This document shows, piece after piece, positions 34,830 through 42,814 of a stretch of 64,000 bases of DNA; within the stretch, counting starts at the first letter, position 1, and the number at the start of each line of letters is the position of its first letter. The notes beneath the pieces are model-generated. The model had not been told where the DNA came from. It did no database searches and worked only from the letters and a program-made list of their open reading frames with translations. The DNA comes from Fen731 sp964481885. Lineage in GTDB: Bacteria; Actinomycetota; Humimicrobiia; Humimicrobiales; Humimicrobiaceae. A program made the translations under genes and the position numbers. Location of the stretch: positions 81,594 through 145,593 of the forward strand of contig CAYZUS010000002.1 in NCBI GenBank assembly GCA_964481885.1, written 5' to 3'.

Positions 34830-35336
34830 TTATATGTCAATAGCTTCAGGATCAGTATTGGAATTTATAACACTCCACATATTTAGTTCACGGTCAAAGT
34901 CCCCTATCTTTTCAATCGGCAGTATCATATATTTGCCCGCGCCTGTGGCCGCAATCTCTCCGTCTGGGTTTATTATTTCACCTTCTGCTTCAAAGATCTT
35001 CCTGTTTTCACTTGTAAGCCTGGCCATAACCCTGATTTCCTGCTCCAGCGGTATGGGCCTTTTATATTTAATTTTAAATTCAAGTGTCACACCCCAAACT
35101 TCTGCCTCTTTCCCAATTGTTATTGTACGTCCGATTGTCTCATCCAGGATAGCAGCAGCAATCCCGCCATGGAGCCTTCCGGGATAGCCCTGGTGGTTCT
35201 GCGAGGGGCTAAAAATTGCAACCAGCTCACCCGATTGAGTCTCATAAAAAAAACTCTTCAGGCCAAAAGGATTCTGCATCCCGCAAACAAAACACATCCT
35301 TGAATTATTCTGCTTTCCTGTAACTTTATATAACAT
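34830..35336 (-). CDS. PaaI-type hotdog-fold thioesterase
   Basis: 168 residues. The hotdog domain has LHGGIAAAILDETIGRT (about residues 56-72), the PaaI/4HBT-family active-site block with the Asp/Glu and the HGG loop, and YKRPIPLEQEI later. The N-terminal CFVCGMQNPFGL contains a C-x-x-C pair commonly seen in this subgroup. It probably hydrolyses an acyl-CoA or acyl-ACP thioester. Single gene, with a ribosome site weakly matched by TGGAG. A structured leader candidate lies 29-97 bp upstream. Confidence 0.88.
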   Translation of the reverse strand: MLYKVTGKQNNSRMCFVCGMQNPFGLKSFFYETQSGELVAIFSPSQNHQGYPGRLHGGIAAAILDETIGRTITIGKEAEVWGVTLEFKIKYKRPIPLEQEIRVMARLTSENRKIFEAEGEIINPDGEIAATGAGKYMILPIEKIGDFDRELNMWSVINSNTDPEAIDI

Positions 35337-35364
35337 ATTTTCTCCATTTTTCTAATAATTTATA

Positions 35365-35433
35365 CTGCCTGCAATCAGCAGAGAAACAGGTCTTTCCTGA
35401 TAGTTTTTGACTTAAAAAAAGTCCTGCAGGCAG
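35365..35433 (-). ncRNA. Structured 5' leader candidate upstream of the thioesterase gene
   Basis: On the minus strand a perfect 9-bp closing stem (CTGCCTGCA with TGCAGGCAG) encloses two further hairpins: GACTT/AAGTC over a T-rich loop and CAGG/CCTG over AAAGA. The whole is 69 nt, ending 29 nt before the start codon. The layout resembles a small multi-branched regulatory RNA, but I do not recognise a known class. It could also be chance or part of a terminator. Confidence 0.35.
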
Positions 35434-35754
35434 ACTATTACCATGTAACAGATTATCACTGGCAACTTTTGCTCAAAAAAATTCTATCTGTTAAATTTAA
35501 TCCAGAGATAGTTCTTTCCTGAAGAAGTATTATATTATAAATTTGAAAATTTTTAATGATTTTAATTTTTATAAAATCAGGATGGCAGGTTTTTTAAACC
35601 TGCTCTACCTGTTACAAGTCAAAAATTTAATATAACTTAACATTGCTGACTTTATAATATTTTAAAAACAAATAGCAAAATCCTTCGATATATTGTCAGT
35701 AAATTTATAAGGCAGAATTATATATTCCGTAAAATGATTAATCAGGAAGCATGT

Positions 35755-35790
35755 AAAAATTGAGCCCGGATATCTCCGAGCTCAATTTTT
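35755..35790. terminator. Terminator of the adhesin gene
   Basis: AATTGAGC...CGGA pairs with TCCG...GCTCAATT in a long stem. Runs of A and T on either side allow termination in both directions. It lies about 50 bp beyond the stop of the 813-residue adhesin gene. Confidence 0.8.
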
Positions 35791-35835
35791 CTGGACGTCT
35801 GTGAGGTTATAAGGAAAACTATTATTTTATATTTT

Positions 35836-38277
35836 CTATTTTTTTACATGTTTCCACTTTAAAGTCATTCTTCTTGATAATGTCACAGCCACCATTGCAA
35901 GTCCTGCCATTAATATTGTCAGGCCTGCTATAGGTATAACAGGAGCCTGGCCCGTAAAGGCAAGAACCTGAATGCCGCCTTCGGTCAGTCCTGCTACTGT
36001 AACTGTGCCGCCCCCGCCTGTCACAACCGGTGAATCTGTGACATTAAGCGTTATGCTTGTGCTTGTTGCATTAAATGTAACTGAATATGATGCGGGGTCA
36101 AGATTGTAACCGGCTGGTGCGATATATTCTTTTACAGAATATGTCCCCCAATTCTGAAGTGTTACAGCGACAGAACCATTCTCTCCTGTCGTAACTCTTT
36201 CAACAAGATTGCCACTGCTGTCAAATATATCATACGTTGCACCGGGAACTGCAATGCCCGTTACTGAATTCGTTTTTGTGAGCCTGAACTGGCTGGGTAT
36301 TCTTGTGTCAGCCATTTGTACTTCTGGATTTAAATTATAAACTACAGGATTCACGGCCTCGATATTAATATTGTTTGATATCACAGAAACTTTTGACGGA
36401 ATTGTAACTGGTATATTTGAAGCCAGACTATAACCTGCCGGTGCTGTACTTTCTTTAACCAGATAATCTCCCCAAGCAAGTCCTTCAAACCCTGCGATGT
36501 CGCCATTACTGTCGGTTGTCTGATCTGCTACTGCAGCGCCCCATGCGTCCATAGCCTGGATTCCGTTGCCATCCAGCAAGCTTATGATAGCACCTGCAAG
36601 GCCCACGCTGTTCACTCCATCTGATTTGTGGACAGTTATTTCGCCGGGTATTCTCCATTCTTTGGAAGCTGTTGCAGTTGGTTCAAACAGGTTTGTAAGA
36701 ATCAGCAACTGATTAGAGCCACTTGGACGAGATGTTGGGAAGGTTGTTATTTTTGGATAAAGAATCGATCCTCCGGGTGTTATGTATGTGCTGGTTGTCT
36801 CCACTCCGTCACCATTCACATCTACATATGCCTTAATAGTATCCAAAGAATTATTTAGACCTGAAAAAGTATTTTTATCCGCATATAAGAATACATTGCC
36901 AATGCCGCCTGTTGTTGTTGTGATTGATGTTTGTGTAACTTTGGCTCCTCCATTCAGAAAATAACCCTGTCCTGATGTAACTGACAAGTAAACGGTTGCT
37001 CCGGAAATACCTAATCCCGAATAATTGTTAACATTAATAGTCAGCGGATGGCTGTTGAGATCGAGCTGTGTTGGGCTATTGTCCTTTAAGTAATTAATAT
37101 CTGTAGTTGGGTTGATGGAGACAGAACCTGCAATATTGTCTACTCTGCTTAAAATTGATGCTACAAGAGGCCTTATGGCTGCTATGCCTGATTTCGAGTA
37201 ATCAAATGTGTTTAAATCTGTTGCACTGGCTGCGCTTACAAGGTGCCAGAAAGCTTCCTGCATTGCTGCTGCCTTTTCGTTTGCAGTATAATTTAAATCA
37301 CCGTCAAGATCGCTTACGGCACCCGGATCCTTTGTAAACCAGCCTGCATTAAAACTATTCGCCAAAGCCTGTATTGAAGCCGGAAGCGGCCAGGTTAGTG
37401 AAGAATCATTTTTACCGGAAGGAATATTGTTGTTTGCATTGTATTCCAAAAAACCATAGACATCAAAATCATCCCCGGTATAATCATTAAGGTAGTGCTG
37501 CAAATCTATACAGAAAGCTATCATATTATCATCCGTTCCTGCTGGTGTAAGATCTCTGTGAACATCAACATACATTACTTCTTCGTAGAACTGGCTGCCT
37601 GTTAATCTTGGCCCATTTCCTTCAAATTCTGCAGTTGCTCTGTCTTTAAATGTTGTGCCGGCATTCAGGCCACTTGTTACAGATATTGCTGTTAATTTAT
37701 ATTCTGCGCTTCCAAGTATTGAATATGTGTAAATAAAGTTTCCCTGTTCATTAGCGACAGCCAGACCTGCAAATTCTATTTCACCGGTAGCTTTATAAAA
37801 AGTCAGCTCAATTTCATCTTCAGGTTTAAAGCCGCTTCCAAACACAGTTACTGTCTCTCCCGGATTGTAATCATCTTTGTCAGTGCTTATTACTGGAGAA
37901 TAAACTACCTCAGTATTTACAGGTTCATCGTTTTTGGCAGCCTCGGTCTCAGTAACAGGTGAAGTATCTGCCGCTGCCTGTTCTTCTGTAGTTATTTCAG
38001 TATCAGTGGTCTCTGTTGTCACGGCTCCATCATTAGTTGCCGTTTCTGCGTTTGCTTCCTGTTCGATATCTGTGGGTTCTGTAGTTGTACCGCTGGCATC
38101 TGCACTTGTCTCAACTGTAGTTTCCTGGGTGGCAGTTGCTTGCGTAGTGTCTGCCGTTGCCACACCTTCTCCTTCAGCAAATATAACTGAAGGTATCGCA
38201 AAAAATGCAATAACGACAATCATTAGTGCTATAAATGGTATTTTCTTTAGCAGACTCATTCTTTTTAAGCTTCTCAC
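35836..38277 (-). CDS. Wall-anchored adhesin with thioester-type domain, two SpaA/Cna-B repeats and LAFTG signal
   Basis: 813 residues. A signal peptide (to about 34) and a Thr/Glu/Ala-rich stalk (35-125) precede an Ig-like domain (128-205). A thioester-type domain follows, with Cys256 in AFCIDLQ, the only Cys of the protein, and Gln340 in MQEAFW, matching the Cys-Gln partners of bacterial thioester adhesins. Two SpaA/Cna-B domains (about 546-650 and 662-748) have Lys551/Glu609 and Lys668/Glu717 placed for isopeptide bonds, each with an APAGY motif. The C-terminus has LAFTG (772-776), a membrane helix and a basic tail. GTG start with AAGGAG upstream. A c-di-GMP-II-like riboswitch and terminator precede it. 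Confidence 0.88.
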   Translation of the reverse strand: MRSLKRMSLLKKIPFIALMIVVIAFFAIPSVIFAEGEGVATADTTQATATQETTVETSADASGTTTEPTDIEQEANAETATNDGAVTTETTDTEITTEEQAAADTSPVTETEAAKNDEPVNTEVVYSPVISTDKDDYNPGETVTVFGSGFKPEDEIELTFYKATGEIEFAGLAVANEQGNFIYTYSILGSAEYKLTAISVTSGLNAGTTFKDRATAEFEGNGPRLTGSQFYEEVMYVDVHRDLTPAGTDDNMIAFCIDLQHYLNDYTGDDFDVYGFLEYNANNNIPSGKNDSSLTWPLPASIQALANSFNAGWFTKDPGAVSDLDGDLNYTANEKAAAMQEAFWHLVSAASATDLNTFDYSKSGIAAIRPLVASILSRVDNIAGSVSINPTTDINYLKDNSPTQLDLNSHPLTINVNNYSGLGISGATVYLSVTSGQGYFLNGGAKVTQTSITTTTGGIGNVFLYADKNTFSGLNNSLDTIKAYVDVNGDGVETTSTYITPGGSILYPKITTFPTSRPSGSNQLLILTNLFEPTATASKEWRIPGEITVHKSDGVNSVGLAGAIISLLDGNGIQAMDAWGAAVADQTTDSNGDIAGFEGLAWGDYLVKESTAPAGYSLASNIPVTIPSKVSVISNNINIEAVNPVVYNLNPEVQMADTRIPSQFRLTKTNSVTGIAVPGATYDIFDSSGNLVERVTTGENGSVAVTLQNWGTYSVKEYIAPAGYNLDPASYSVTFNATSTSITLNVTDSPVVTGGGGTVTVAGLTEGGIQVLAFTGQAPVIPIAGLTILMAGLAMVAVTLSRRMTLKWKHVKK

Positions 38278-38333
38278 TTCTTACTCCTTTTTTTAAAAAA
38301 TTCTAATTTTTAAATTTATTCTTTTCCCAAAAA

Positions 38334-38369
38334 CAAAAAAACCGACTAAAACATTATTATTAGTCGGTT
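38334..38369 (-). terminator. Intrinsic terminator in the adhesin leader, overlapping the riboswitch
   Basis: On the minus strand AACCGACTAA (38360-38369) pairs perfectly with TTAGTCGGTT (38340-38349), followed by a run of seven T. The 5' arm is the conserved 3' end of the aptamer, so aptamer folding and termination exclude each other. Confidence 0.88.
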
Positions 38370-38445
38370 ACGCTACTAGCTCCACTTTCCCCTAAGCGTC
38401 CAAATTAAAGAAAAGCTTCAAAGCTTCTAAATATTATTCAGTTTT
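38362..38445 (-). promoter_or_regulatory. Cyclic di-GMP-II riboswitch candidate
   Basis: The minus-strand leader contains TTTAATTTGGACGCTTAG followed 13 bases later by GCTAGTAGCGTAACCGAC. This matches the recalled c-di-GMP-II (GEMM-II) core of the Clostridium acetobutylicum aptamer, TTTAAATTGGGCACTTG ... GTTAGTAGTGCAACCGAC. The stem GCACT/AGTGC of that RNA is replaced by ACGCT/AGCGT here, a covarying change. Because the terminator uses the AACCGAC strand, ligand binding should prevent termination (ON switch). Core match is seen; class and logic are inference. Confidence 0.8.
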
Positions 38446-38481
38446 TTTCTGAATTATCAGTGAAATTAATTCAGTTAAACA

Positions 38482-38510
38482 ATAATAAGTCTTTGGCTTA
38501 TTTCTGTCAA
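38482..38510 (-). promoter_or_regulatory. Sigma-A promoter of the adhesin leader
   Basis: On the minus strand TTGACA (38505-38510), 17-base spacer, TATTAT (38482-38487). Transcription would start near 38475, giving a leader of about 200 nt that carries the riboswitch and terminator. Confidence 0.8.
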
Positions 38511-38934
38511 GTTTTTTTAATATTTTATTTAATTTTTTTTTTATATTATTTTTATTTATTTGTTATATATTAACATATAAAATAATAGAAACCATCATAA
38601 CCTGACCAAAAGCTGCATATTGACACAATGCTCCACCAGCTAAGGATAGTGCTGCAAAAGCAGAAAAGACAACAGAAACATAGTCACGCCCGGCCTACCG
38701 TAAGTATCATTAGTGGCAGCGCTTAAAATCAGTAAAAACAAATACATATCCTGATGCCCGTCAATAATATAGAAAAGCTAAAAACATTATTTTACGGCAA
38801 GGGGGCGAAAGTAATGATAGTAAAAAAAGACTGCAAAAAATAATTAATAAAACAATAAAAACATTGACATGCCTTGCTCATAAACAATAGAATTCTTGAT
38901 ATTTGTAAAAACTAATGGAAGGCTCCTAAAATTA
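38511..38934. other. Intergenic region upstream of the adhesin promoter
   Basis: AT-rich, divergent between the adhesin unit and the DUF1295 gene. No gene, repeat or RNA motif recognised apart from a short AT-rich dyad near 38565. Confidence 0.4.
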
Positions 38935-39825
38935 ATGAAAACTTCAGCCATAAATAAAAAGATCTGGTCTTTTTTAATTGTTTTTGTGATATATATTTTG
39001 GCTTTTTTAGCCGGTTTTCTGATATATGCCGTTTCCAAATATAAAATCAATATTCTGCTGATAACCTTTATCGCTGATATTGCAGCGACCCTTATAGTCT
39101 GGGGCGCAGGCCTGATATTTAAAAATTCCAGCGTCTATGATCCGTACTGGAGTGTTGCGCCTGCAGCTATTGTTTCTTTCTGGATAATAGTTAAAAAAAC
39201 TGAGCTTTCCGTTTCAGTTATTTTAATGCTTTCGGTACTAATTATCTGGGCAGCCAGGCTTACTATAAATTGGGCTCTGCGTTGGAAAGGATTAAAGCAT
39301 GAGGACTGGCGATACTTAATGCTAAAAGTCAAATCCCCCCGAATGTGGTTTCTTACAAATCTCGTGGGTATTAACCTTATGCCCACTGCAATAGTTTTTT
39401 TGGTATTGATTCCGGTATACTACAGTATAGGATTTGCCGGAAAGGTTAATTACCTAATCATTATCGGGTTTATCATCAGTATTGCTGCGGTTATAGTTCA
39501 AACCATATCAGATGCCCAAATGGATCTTTTCCGGAAAAGTAGCACCGGCGGCAACATTGACCTGGGTTTGTGGCGACTCTCACGCCACCCTAACTATTTT
39601 GGCGAAGTGCTGTTCTGGTGGGGCCTATGGATAATGCAGATGGGAATCAATCCGCAAAAATGGATAACAGTTGCAGGCCCTGTAGTTATGGCGCTTCTTT
39701 TTGTTTTTATAAGCATCCCGATGATGGAAAAGCATGTTATCGAATCCAAACCGGATTATCTGCTCTATAAAAAACAGGTTGCGATGCTTATTCCGTGGTG
39801 CAGGAAAAAACTATTCAACCAATAA
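38935..39825 (+). CDS. DUF1295-family membrane protein (steroid reductase-like fold)
   Basis: About 296 residues from the ATG at 38935, which follows GGAAGG. A TTG further upstream is a less likely start. There are about seven membrane helices. SSVYDPYWSVAPAAI in the N-terminal half and LWRLSRHPNYFGEVLFWWGL in the C-terminal half are the DUF1295 / 3-oxo-5-alpha-steroid 4-dehydrogenase-like signature; related ICMT-type enzymes bind cofactor there. The reaction in bacteria is not established; lipid or isoprenoid modification is possible. Single gene, divergent from the adhesin unit. Confidence 0.88.
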   Translation: MKTSAINKKIWSFLIVFVIYILAFLAGFLIYAVSKYKINILLITFIADIAATLIVWGAGLIFKNSSVYDPYWSVAPAAIVSFWIIVKKTELSVSVILMLSVLIIWAARLTINWALRWKGLKHEDWRYLMLKVKSPRMWFLTNLVGINLMPTAIVFLVLIPVYYSIGFAGKVNYLIIIGFIISIAAVIVQTISDAQMDLFRKSSTGGNIDLGLWRLSRHPNYFGEVLFWWGLWIMQMGINPQKWITVAGPVVMALLFVFISIPMMEKHVIESKPDYLLYKKQVAMLIPWCRKKLFNQ

Positions 39826-40046
39826 TCATTATAAAGTTATGCTGCCTTTGAAGAATACAGCCGATTTTTTGTTTTGAGCATGCCTGCGCGGTTAATAAGA
39901 TTTTATATTAATCCTGGACAGCACTCTGTGATCATACAAATTGCCACATTGGCAGCTCAGTAAATGCACGTGCACCTAACGACTGGCCGCCTGTTTGCCT
40001 GGCAACAAAGAGCCTTTCACTAGTATTTTCCTGTTTGTGTTTATGT

Positions 40047-40442
40047 TTATTTAGCCAGCACTGAAGCAATCTGAGCAAGCAGTTCCTTGGGCTGGACAGG
40101 CTTGTCAACAAAAAGGCTGACCGGAAGCCAGGAATCTTCGATGTCCTGATTTGAAAATCTCCCGACATATGTCCCTCTTTCGTTGACTGCTGAAAGCATG
40201 ATTATGGGAATTTTAACAAGCTTGTCGTTTGCTTTCAGATTCCTTGCAATTTCAAATCCTGCAGCACTGTCTTCCGGAAACATAACGTCAAGTATAATAA
40301 GGTCGGGATTATAGCTCATGACATTTTCAACTGCATTTTCATCATTATATTGTGCCTTGACTTCATATCCATTGGCCTTCAGAACGATAGAAATTGACTC
40401 AACTATATCCCTGTCATCATCAATAATATAAATTTTCTTCAT
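40047..40442 (-). CDS. Stand-alone response regulator receiver protein
   Basis: 131 residues from the ATG at 40442, preceded by GAGGGGG. It is a single CheY-like receiver domain with no output domain: acidic pocket IIDDDRD (about 6-12), phospho-acceptor Asp52 in LIILDVMFPED, and the conserved Lys in VDKPVQP near the end. The insertion AVNERGTYVGRFSNQDIEDS before the last helix is longer than in CheY and typical of kinase-associated receivers. It is divergent from the histidine kinase at 40524 with 81 bp between the starts, so that kinase is the likely phosphate donor. The output must lie elsewhere. Confidence 0.92.
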   Translation of the reverse strand: MKKIYIIDDDRDIVESISIVLKANGYEVKAQYNDENAVENVMSYNPDLIILDVMFPEDSAAGFEIARNLKANDKLVKIPIIMLSAVNERGTYVGRFSNQDIEDSWLPVSLFVDKPVQPKELLAQIASVLAK

Positions 40443-40523
40443 CCAGACCCCCTCATTACAAATTATTGTTTTAAGAATTCCAATCTCATTGTACAATATA
40501 AATATTAAAAATAAAGGAAAAAA

Positions 40524-41687
40524 ATGGACGAAGGTGTAATAGCTTTAATTGGAGCGGGAAATGGCGGGCTTGCCTTGCTCAAAGTGCTTCTTGATATCCC
40601 CAGTGTAAAGGTCAAATATGTATGCGATAAAAATCCAAACGCCATAGGCATTCTTTATGCAAAAAACCACGGTATTGCATACACACCGGATTACAGCCGG
40701 ATCATAGAAGATAAAGAAATAAATCTGATATTTGAAGCTACCGGGGACCCTTATGTTTTTTCTGATCTGAGTGAAAAAAATTCCTCTAAAATAAGTCTTA
40801 TAGGTGCAGACGGGTCCAAAATAATTTATCATTTTCTTGACGCCTATAATGGAGTAAACAAGAATCTCAACGAATACAAGATAAATCTTGAAAGAAAGAT
40901 AATTGAAAGAACTGAAGAGCTTGAAAAAGCAAACACAAGGCTTGAAAAAGAAATGCTGGAGTATGAAAAGATAAGCCAGAAGCTTTATGAAATAAATAAT
41001 GAAAAAACCAAATATCTCCTTTATGCTACTCACCAGCTTAAAGCTCCCTTTGCAGCAATACAAAGCTATGTCGATATAATTCTTGATGGATATACCGGTG
41101 AAATACCCATTAGCACAAGAGATATTATACTCAAGGTAAAGGAAAGATGTGAGTTACTGACAAATGTCATCAAGGAAATGCTCGAACTTGCAAAATTAAA
41201 ATCCAGAGATTCTGCAGACTCCATATTAAGCAGGATAAATATTAGAGAAATCCTGTTATCAGTAGTCAAGCGTTTTACCGTCGTAGCCCTGACGAAGCAA
41301 ATACAGATAGAGTATGTCCCCGGGGAAGAAGACTATTATGTAATGGGCAGTGAAAAACAGGTGGATATTTTATTTTCAACACTCATGGAGAATGCCATAG
41401 ATTATTCTTCACCCGGCTCTACTATTTCAGTTATAGTTAAAAAAATCGGGACATCTCAGCTTTATGCAGGAATAAAAGATCAGGGCATCGGCATTTCAGA
41501 AAAAAACATAGATAAAATTTTCAATGAATTCTTCAGGTCCAATAATGCGGTGGAATTTCACAATAACGGAACCGGACTTGGGTTATCAATTGCAAAGGAA
41601 GTCGCCGCTATACATAACACTACCATACAGGTAGAAAGTGAAATAGGTAAAGGTTCCTGCTTTTCAGTTATTTTCCGGCTCGCGTAA
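40524..41687 (+). CDS. Histidine kinase with N-terminal Rossmann-type (NAD-binding-like) sensor domain
   Basis: 387 residues, no membrane helix, so cytoplasmic. Residues 1-115 form a Rossmann-type domain with GAGNGGLALL (10-19) as dinucleotide loop and the acidic VCDKN at the end of strand 2. A coiled coil (about 116-162) links it to the HisKA domain with phospho-acceptor His170 in YATHQLKAPF. The HATPase domain shows LMENAIDY (N box), DQGIGIS (G1) and GTGLGLSIA (G2). It probably senses NAD(H)/redox or a related ligand and signals to the divergent receiver at 40047-40442. The ligand is inferred from the fold only. Confidence 0.9.
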   Translation: MDEGVIALIGAGNGGLALLKVLLDIPSVKVKYVCDKNPNAIGILYAKNHGIAYTPDYSRIIEDKEINLIFEATGDPYVFSDLSEKNSSKISLIGADGSKIIYHFLDAYNGVNKNLNEYKINLERKIIERTEELEKANTRLEKEMLEYEKISQKLYEINNEKTKYLLYATHQLKAPFAAIQSYVDIILDGYTGEIPISTRDIILKVKERCELLTNVIKEMLELAKLKSRDSADSILSRINIREILLSVVKRFTVVALTKQIQIEYVPGEEDYYVMGSEKQVDILFSTLMENAIDYSSPGSTISVIVKKIGTSQLYAGIKDQGIGISEKNIDKIFNEFFRSNNAVEFHNNGTGLGLSIAKEVAAIHNTTIQVESEIGKGSCFSVIFRLA

Positions 41688-41809
41688 AATAAATAATAAA
41701 TCCTGCTTATAACTGAGGGCCACTTAACTATCTTATCATTTGGCAACTTTTCACAAGACGATATCGTAGAGTTACAATGTTTCTGCTGTGGCAGGCAAAT
41801 CCTGAAACC

Positions 41810-41840
41810 AATATGGCCCCAATTTACCTGGGGCCATATT
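41810..41840. terminator. Perfect 11-bp hairpin between convergent genes
   Basis: AATATGGCCCC (41810-41820) pairs with GGGGCCATATT (41830-41840) around a 9-base loop. Flanking U-tracts are poor, but the place between the kinase gene and the convergent PDZ gene suggests a terminator for both. Confidence 0.6.
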
Positions 41841-41886
41841 TAAAAACTTTGAACTACTTTTCGGCAACAATTAAAACAAAACTATT

Positions 41887-42573
41887 TTAATAGGTCTCAT
41901 TGTCATTTTGTCCACTTTTTTCAGGACAGTTAGAGTTATTCTGATTTTCATCGGCTCTTGGACAATTTCCACAACCTTTATAACTCTCACTGCTTTGGTT
42001 TCCTTTTTCCGTATCAGTAAGAACATTTGACATTGATTCAAGAACAACACCAAATTCCTGGCTTTGTCCATCTCTGTTAACTGTCACTTTTATGGTTTCC
42101 CCTATTTTGTGCCCCAAAACTGCCTGGGACAAATCAGCAGGACTATTTATTTCCTTGCCATCTGCAGCTGTAATAATATCCATTTCCCGGACTCCTGCCT
42201 CCTGTGCAGGACTTCCTGAAATCACACTATTAACCAGAACACCTTTTACATCATTTTCAGGCTGAACCATTTCAATTCCCATAAACGGCGTATTTTCCAA
42301 ATCGTTGCAGATGCTCTGATCTTTATCCAAACTATTCCTGTCTTCAGGGAGGCAGGGCATTTTTCCAAAATCTCTTTTACCGGAACCGTTCCCATTTTCT
42401 TGATATCCCCTGTTTTCCATATAATCAGAGTTTCCTTTAAAATTCATTCCTTTGGAAAGCATCTTCATGGAATTAAAAGCAAGCTGACTAATCGAACAGC
42501 CACTAAAGACCGTAATCATCAGAACAGAGGCAACAAAAAGTGATGCAATTATTATTATATTTTTTCTTTTCAT
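41887..42573 (-). CDS. PDZ-domain lipoprotein
   Basis: 228 residues. The lipobox FSGC gives Cys26. A Gly/Asn/Arg-rich stretch follows, then a PDZ domain (about residues 97-190) with FMGIEMVQPEN, GVLVNSVISGSPAQEAGVRE, DIITAADGKEI and LGHKIGETIKVTVNRDG, as in HtrA-type proteases. No protease domain is present. The C-terminal tail is rich in Asn, Glu and Cys (CGNCPRADENQNNSNCPE) and could bind metal. Probably an extracytoplasmic peptide-binding or scaffold protein. It lies alone, convergent with the kinase gene. Confidence 0.82.
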   Translation of the reverse strand: MKRKNIIIIASLFVASVLMITVFSGCSISQLAFNSMKMLSKGMNFKGNSDYMENRGYQENGNGSGKRDFGKMPCLPEDRNSLDKDQSICNDLENTPFMGIEMVQPENDVKGVLVNSVISGSPAQEAGVREMDIITAADGKEINSPADLSQAVLGHKIGETIKVTVNRDGQSQEFGVVLESMSNVLTDTEKGNQSSESYKGCGNCPRADENQNNSNCPEKSGQNDNETY

Positions 42574-42758
42574 GTTTTTTACCTTTTCGCCTGTTGTTAA
42601 TATAATTATTTTTTTTAATATTTGAATTCTTACATTTACAGGTGGATTTTACCAAAGCCACATTAAAGGCATATTAAAGCAGGATTAGAAATTCTTAATT
42701 ACAAATAACCAATCTAATTGGGTCCACTGTGGCTTGGATTGAGTATATTTACCAGGGA

Positions 42759-42796
42759 TACAGCCGAGAAACAAATATTTCTTTTCAACGGCTGTA
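42759..42796 (-). terminator. Probable terminator of the sigma factor gene
   Basis: TACAGCCG (42759-42766) pairs with CGGCTGTA (42789-42796), and the stem can be extended inside by GAGAAA/TTTCTT. No strong U-tract on the minus strand. It lies about 20 bp after the sigma factor stop. Confidence 0.45.
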
Positions 42797-42814
42797 ATAT
42801 CAATATTCAGATTT

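Larger units (their letters stand above)
35337..35835. other. Intergenic region with structured leader candidate and hairpins
   Basis: No open frame of note. It contains the three-stem element at 35365-35433, a small perfect hairpin (GCAGGTTT/AAACCTGC, 35585-35603) and the terminator at 35755-35790. Confidence 0.5.
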
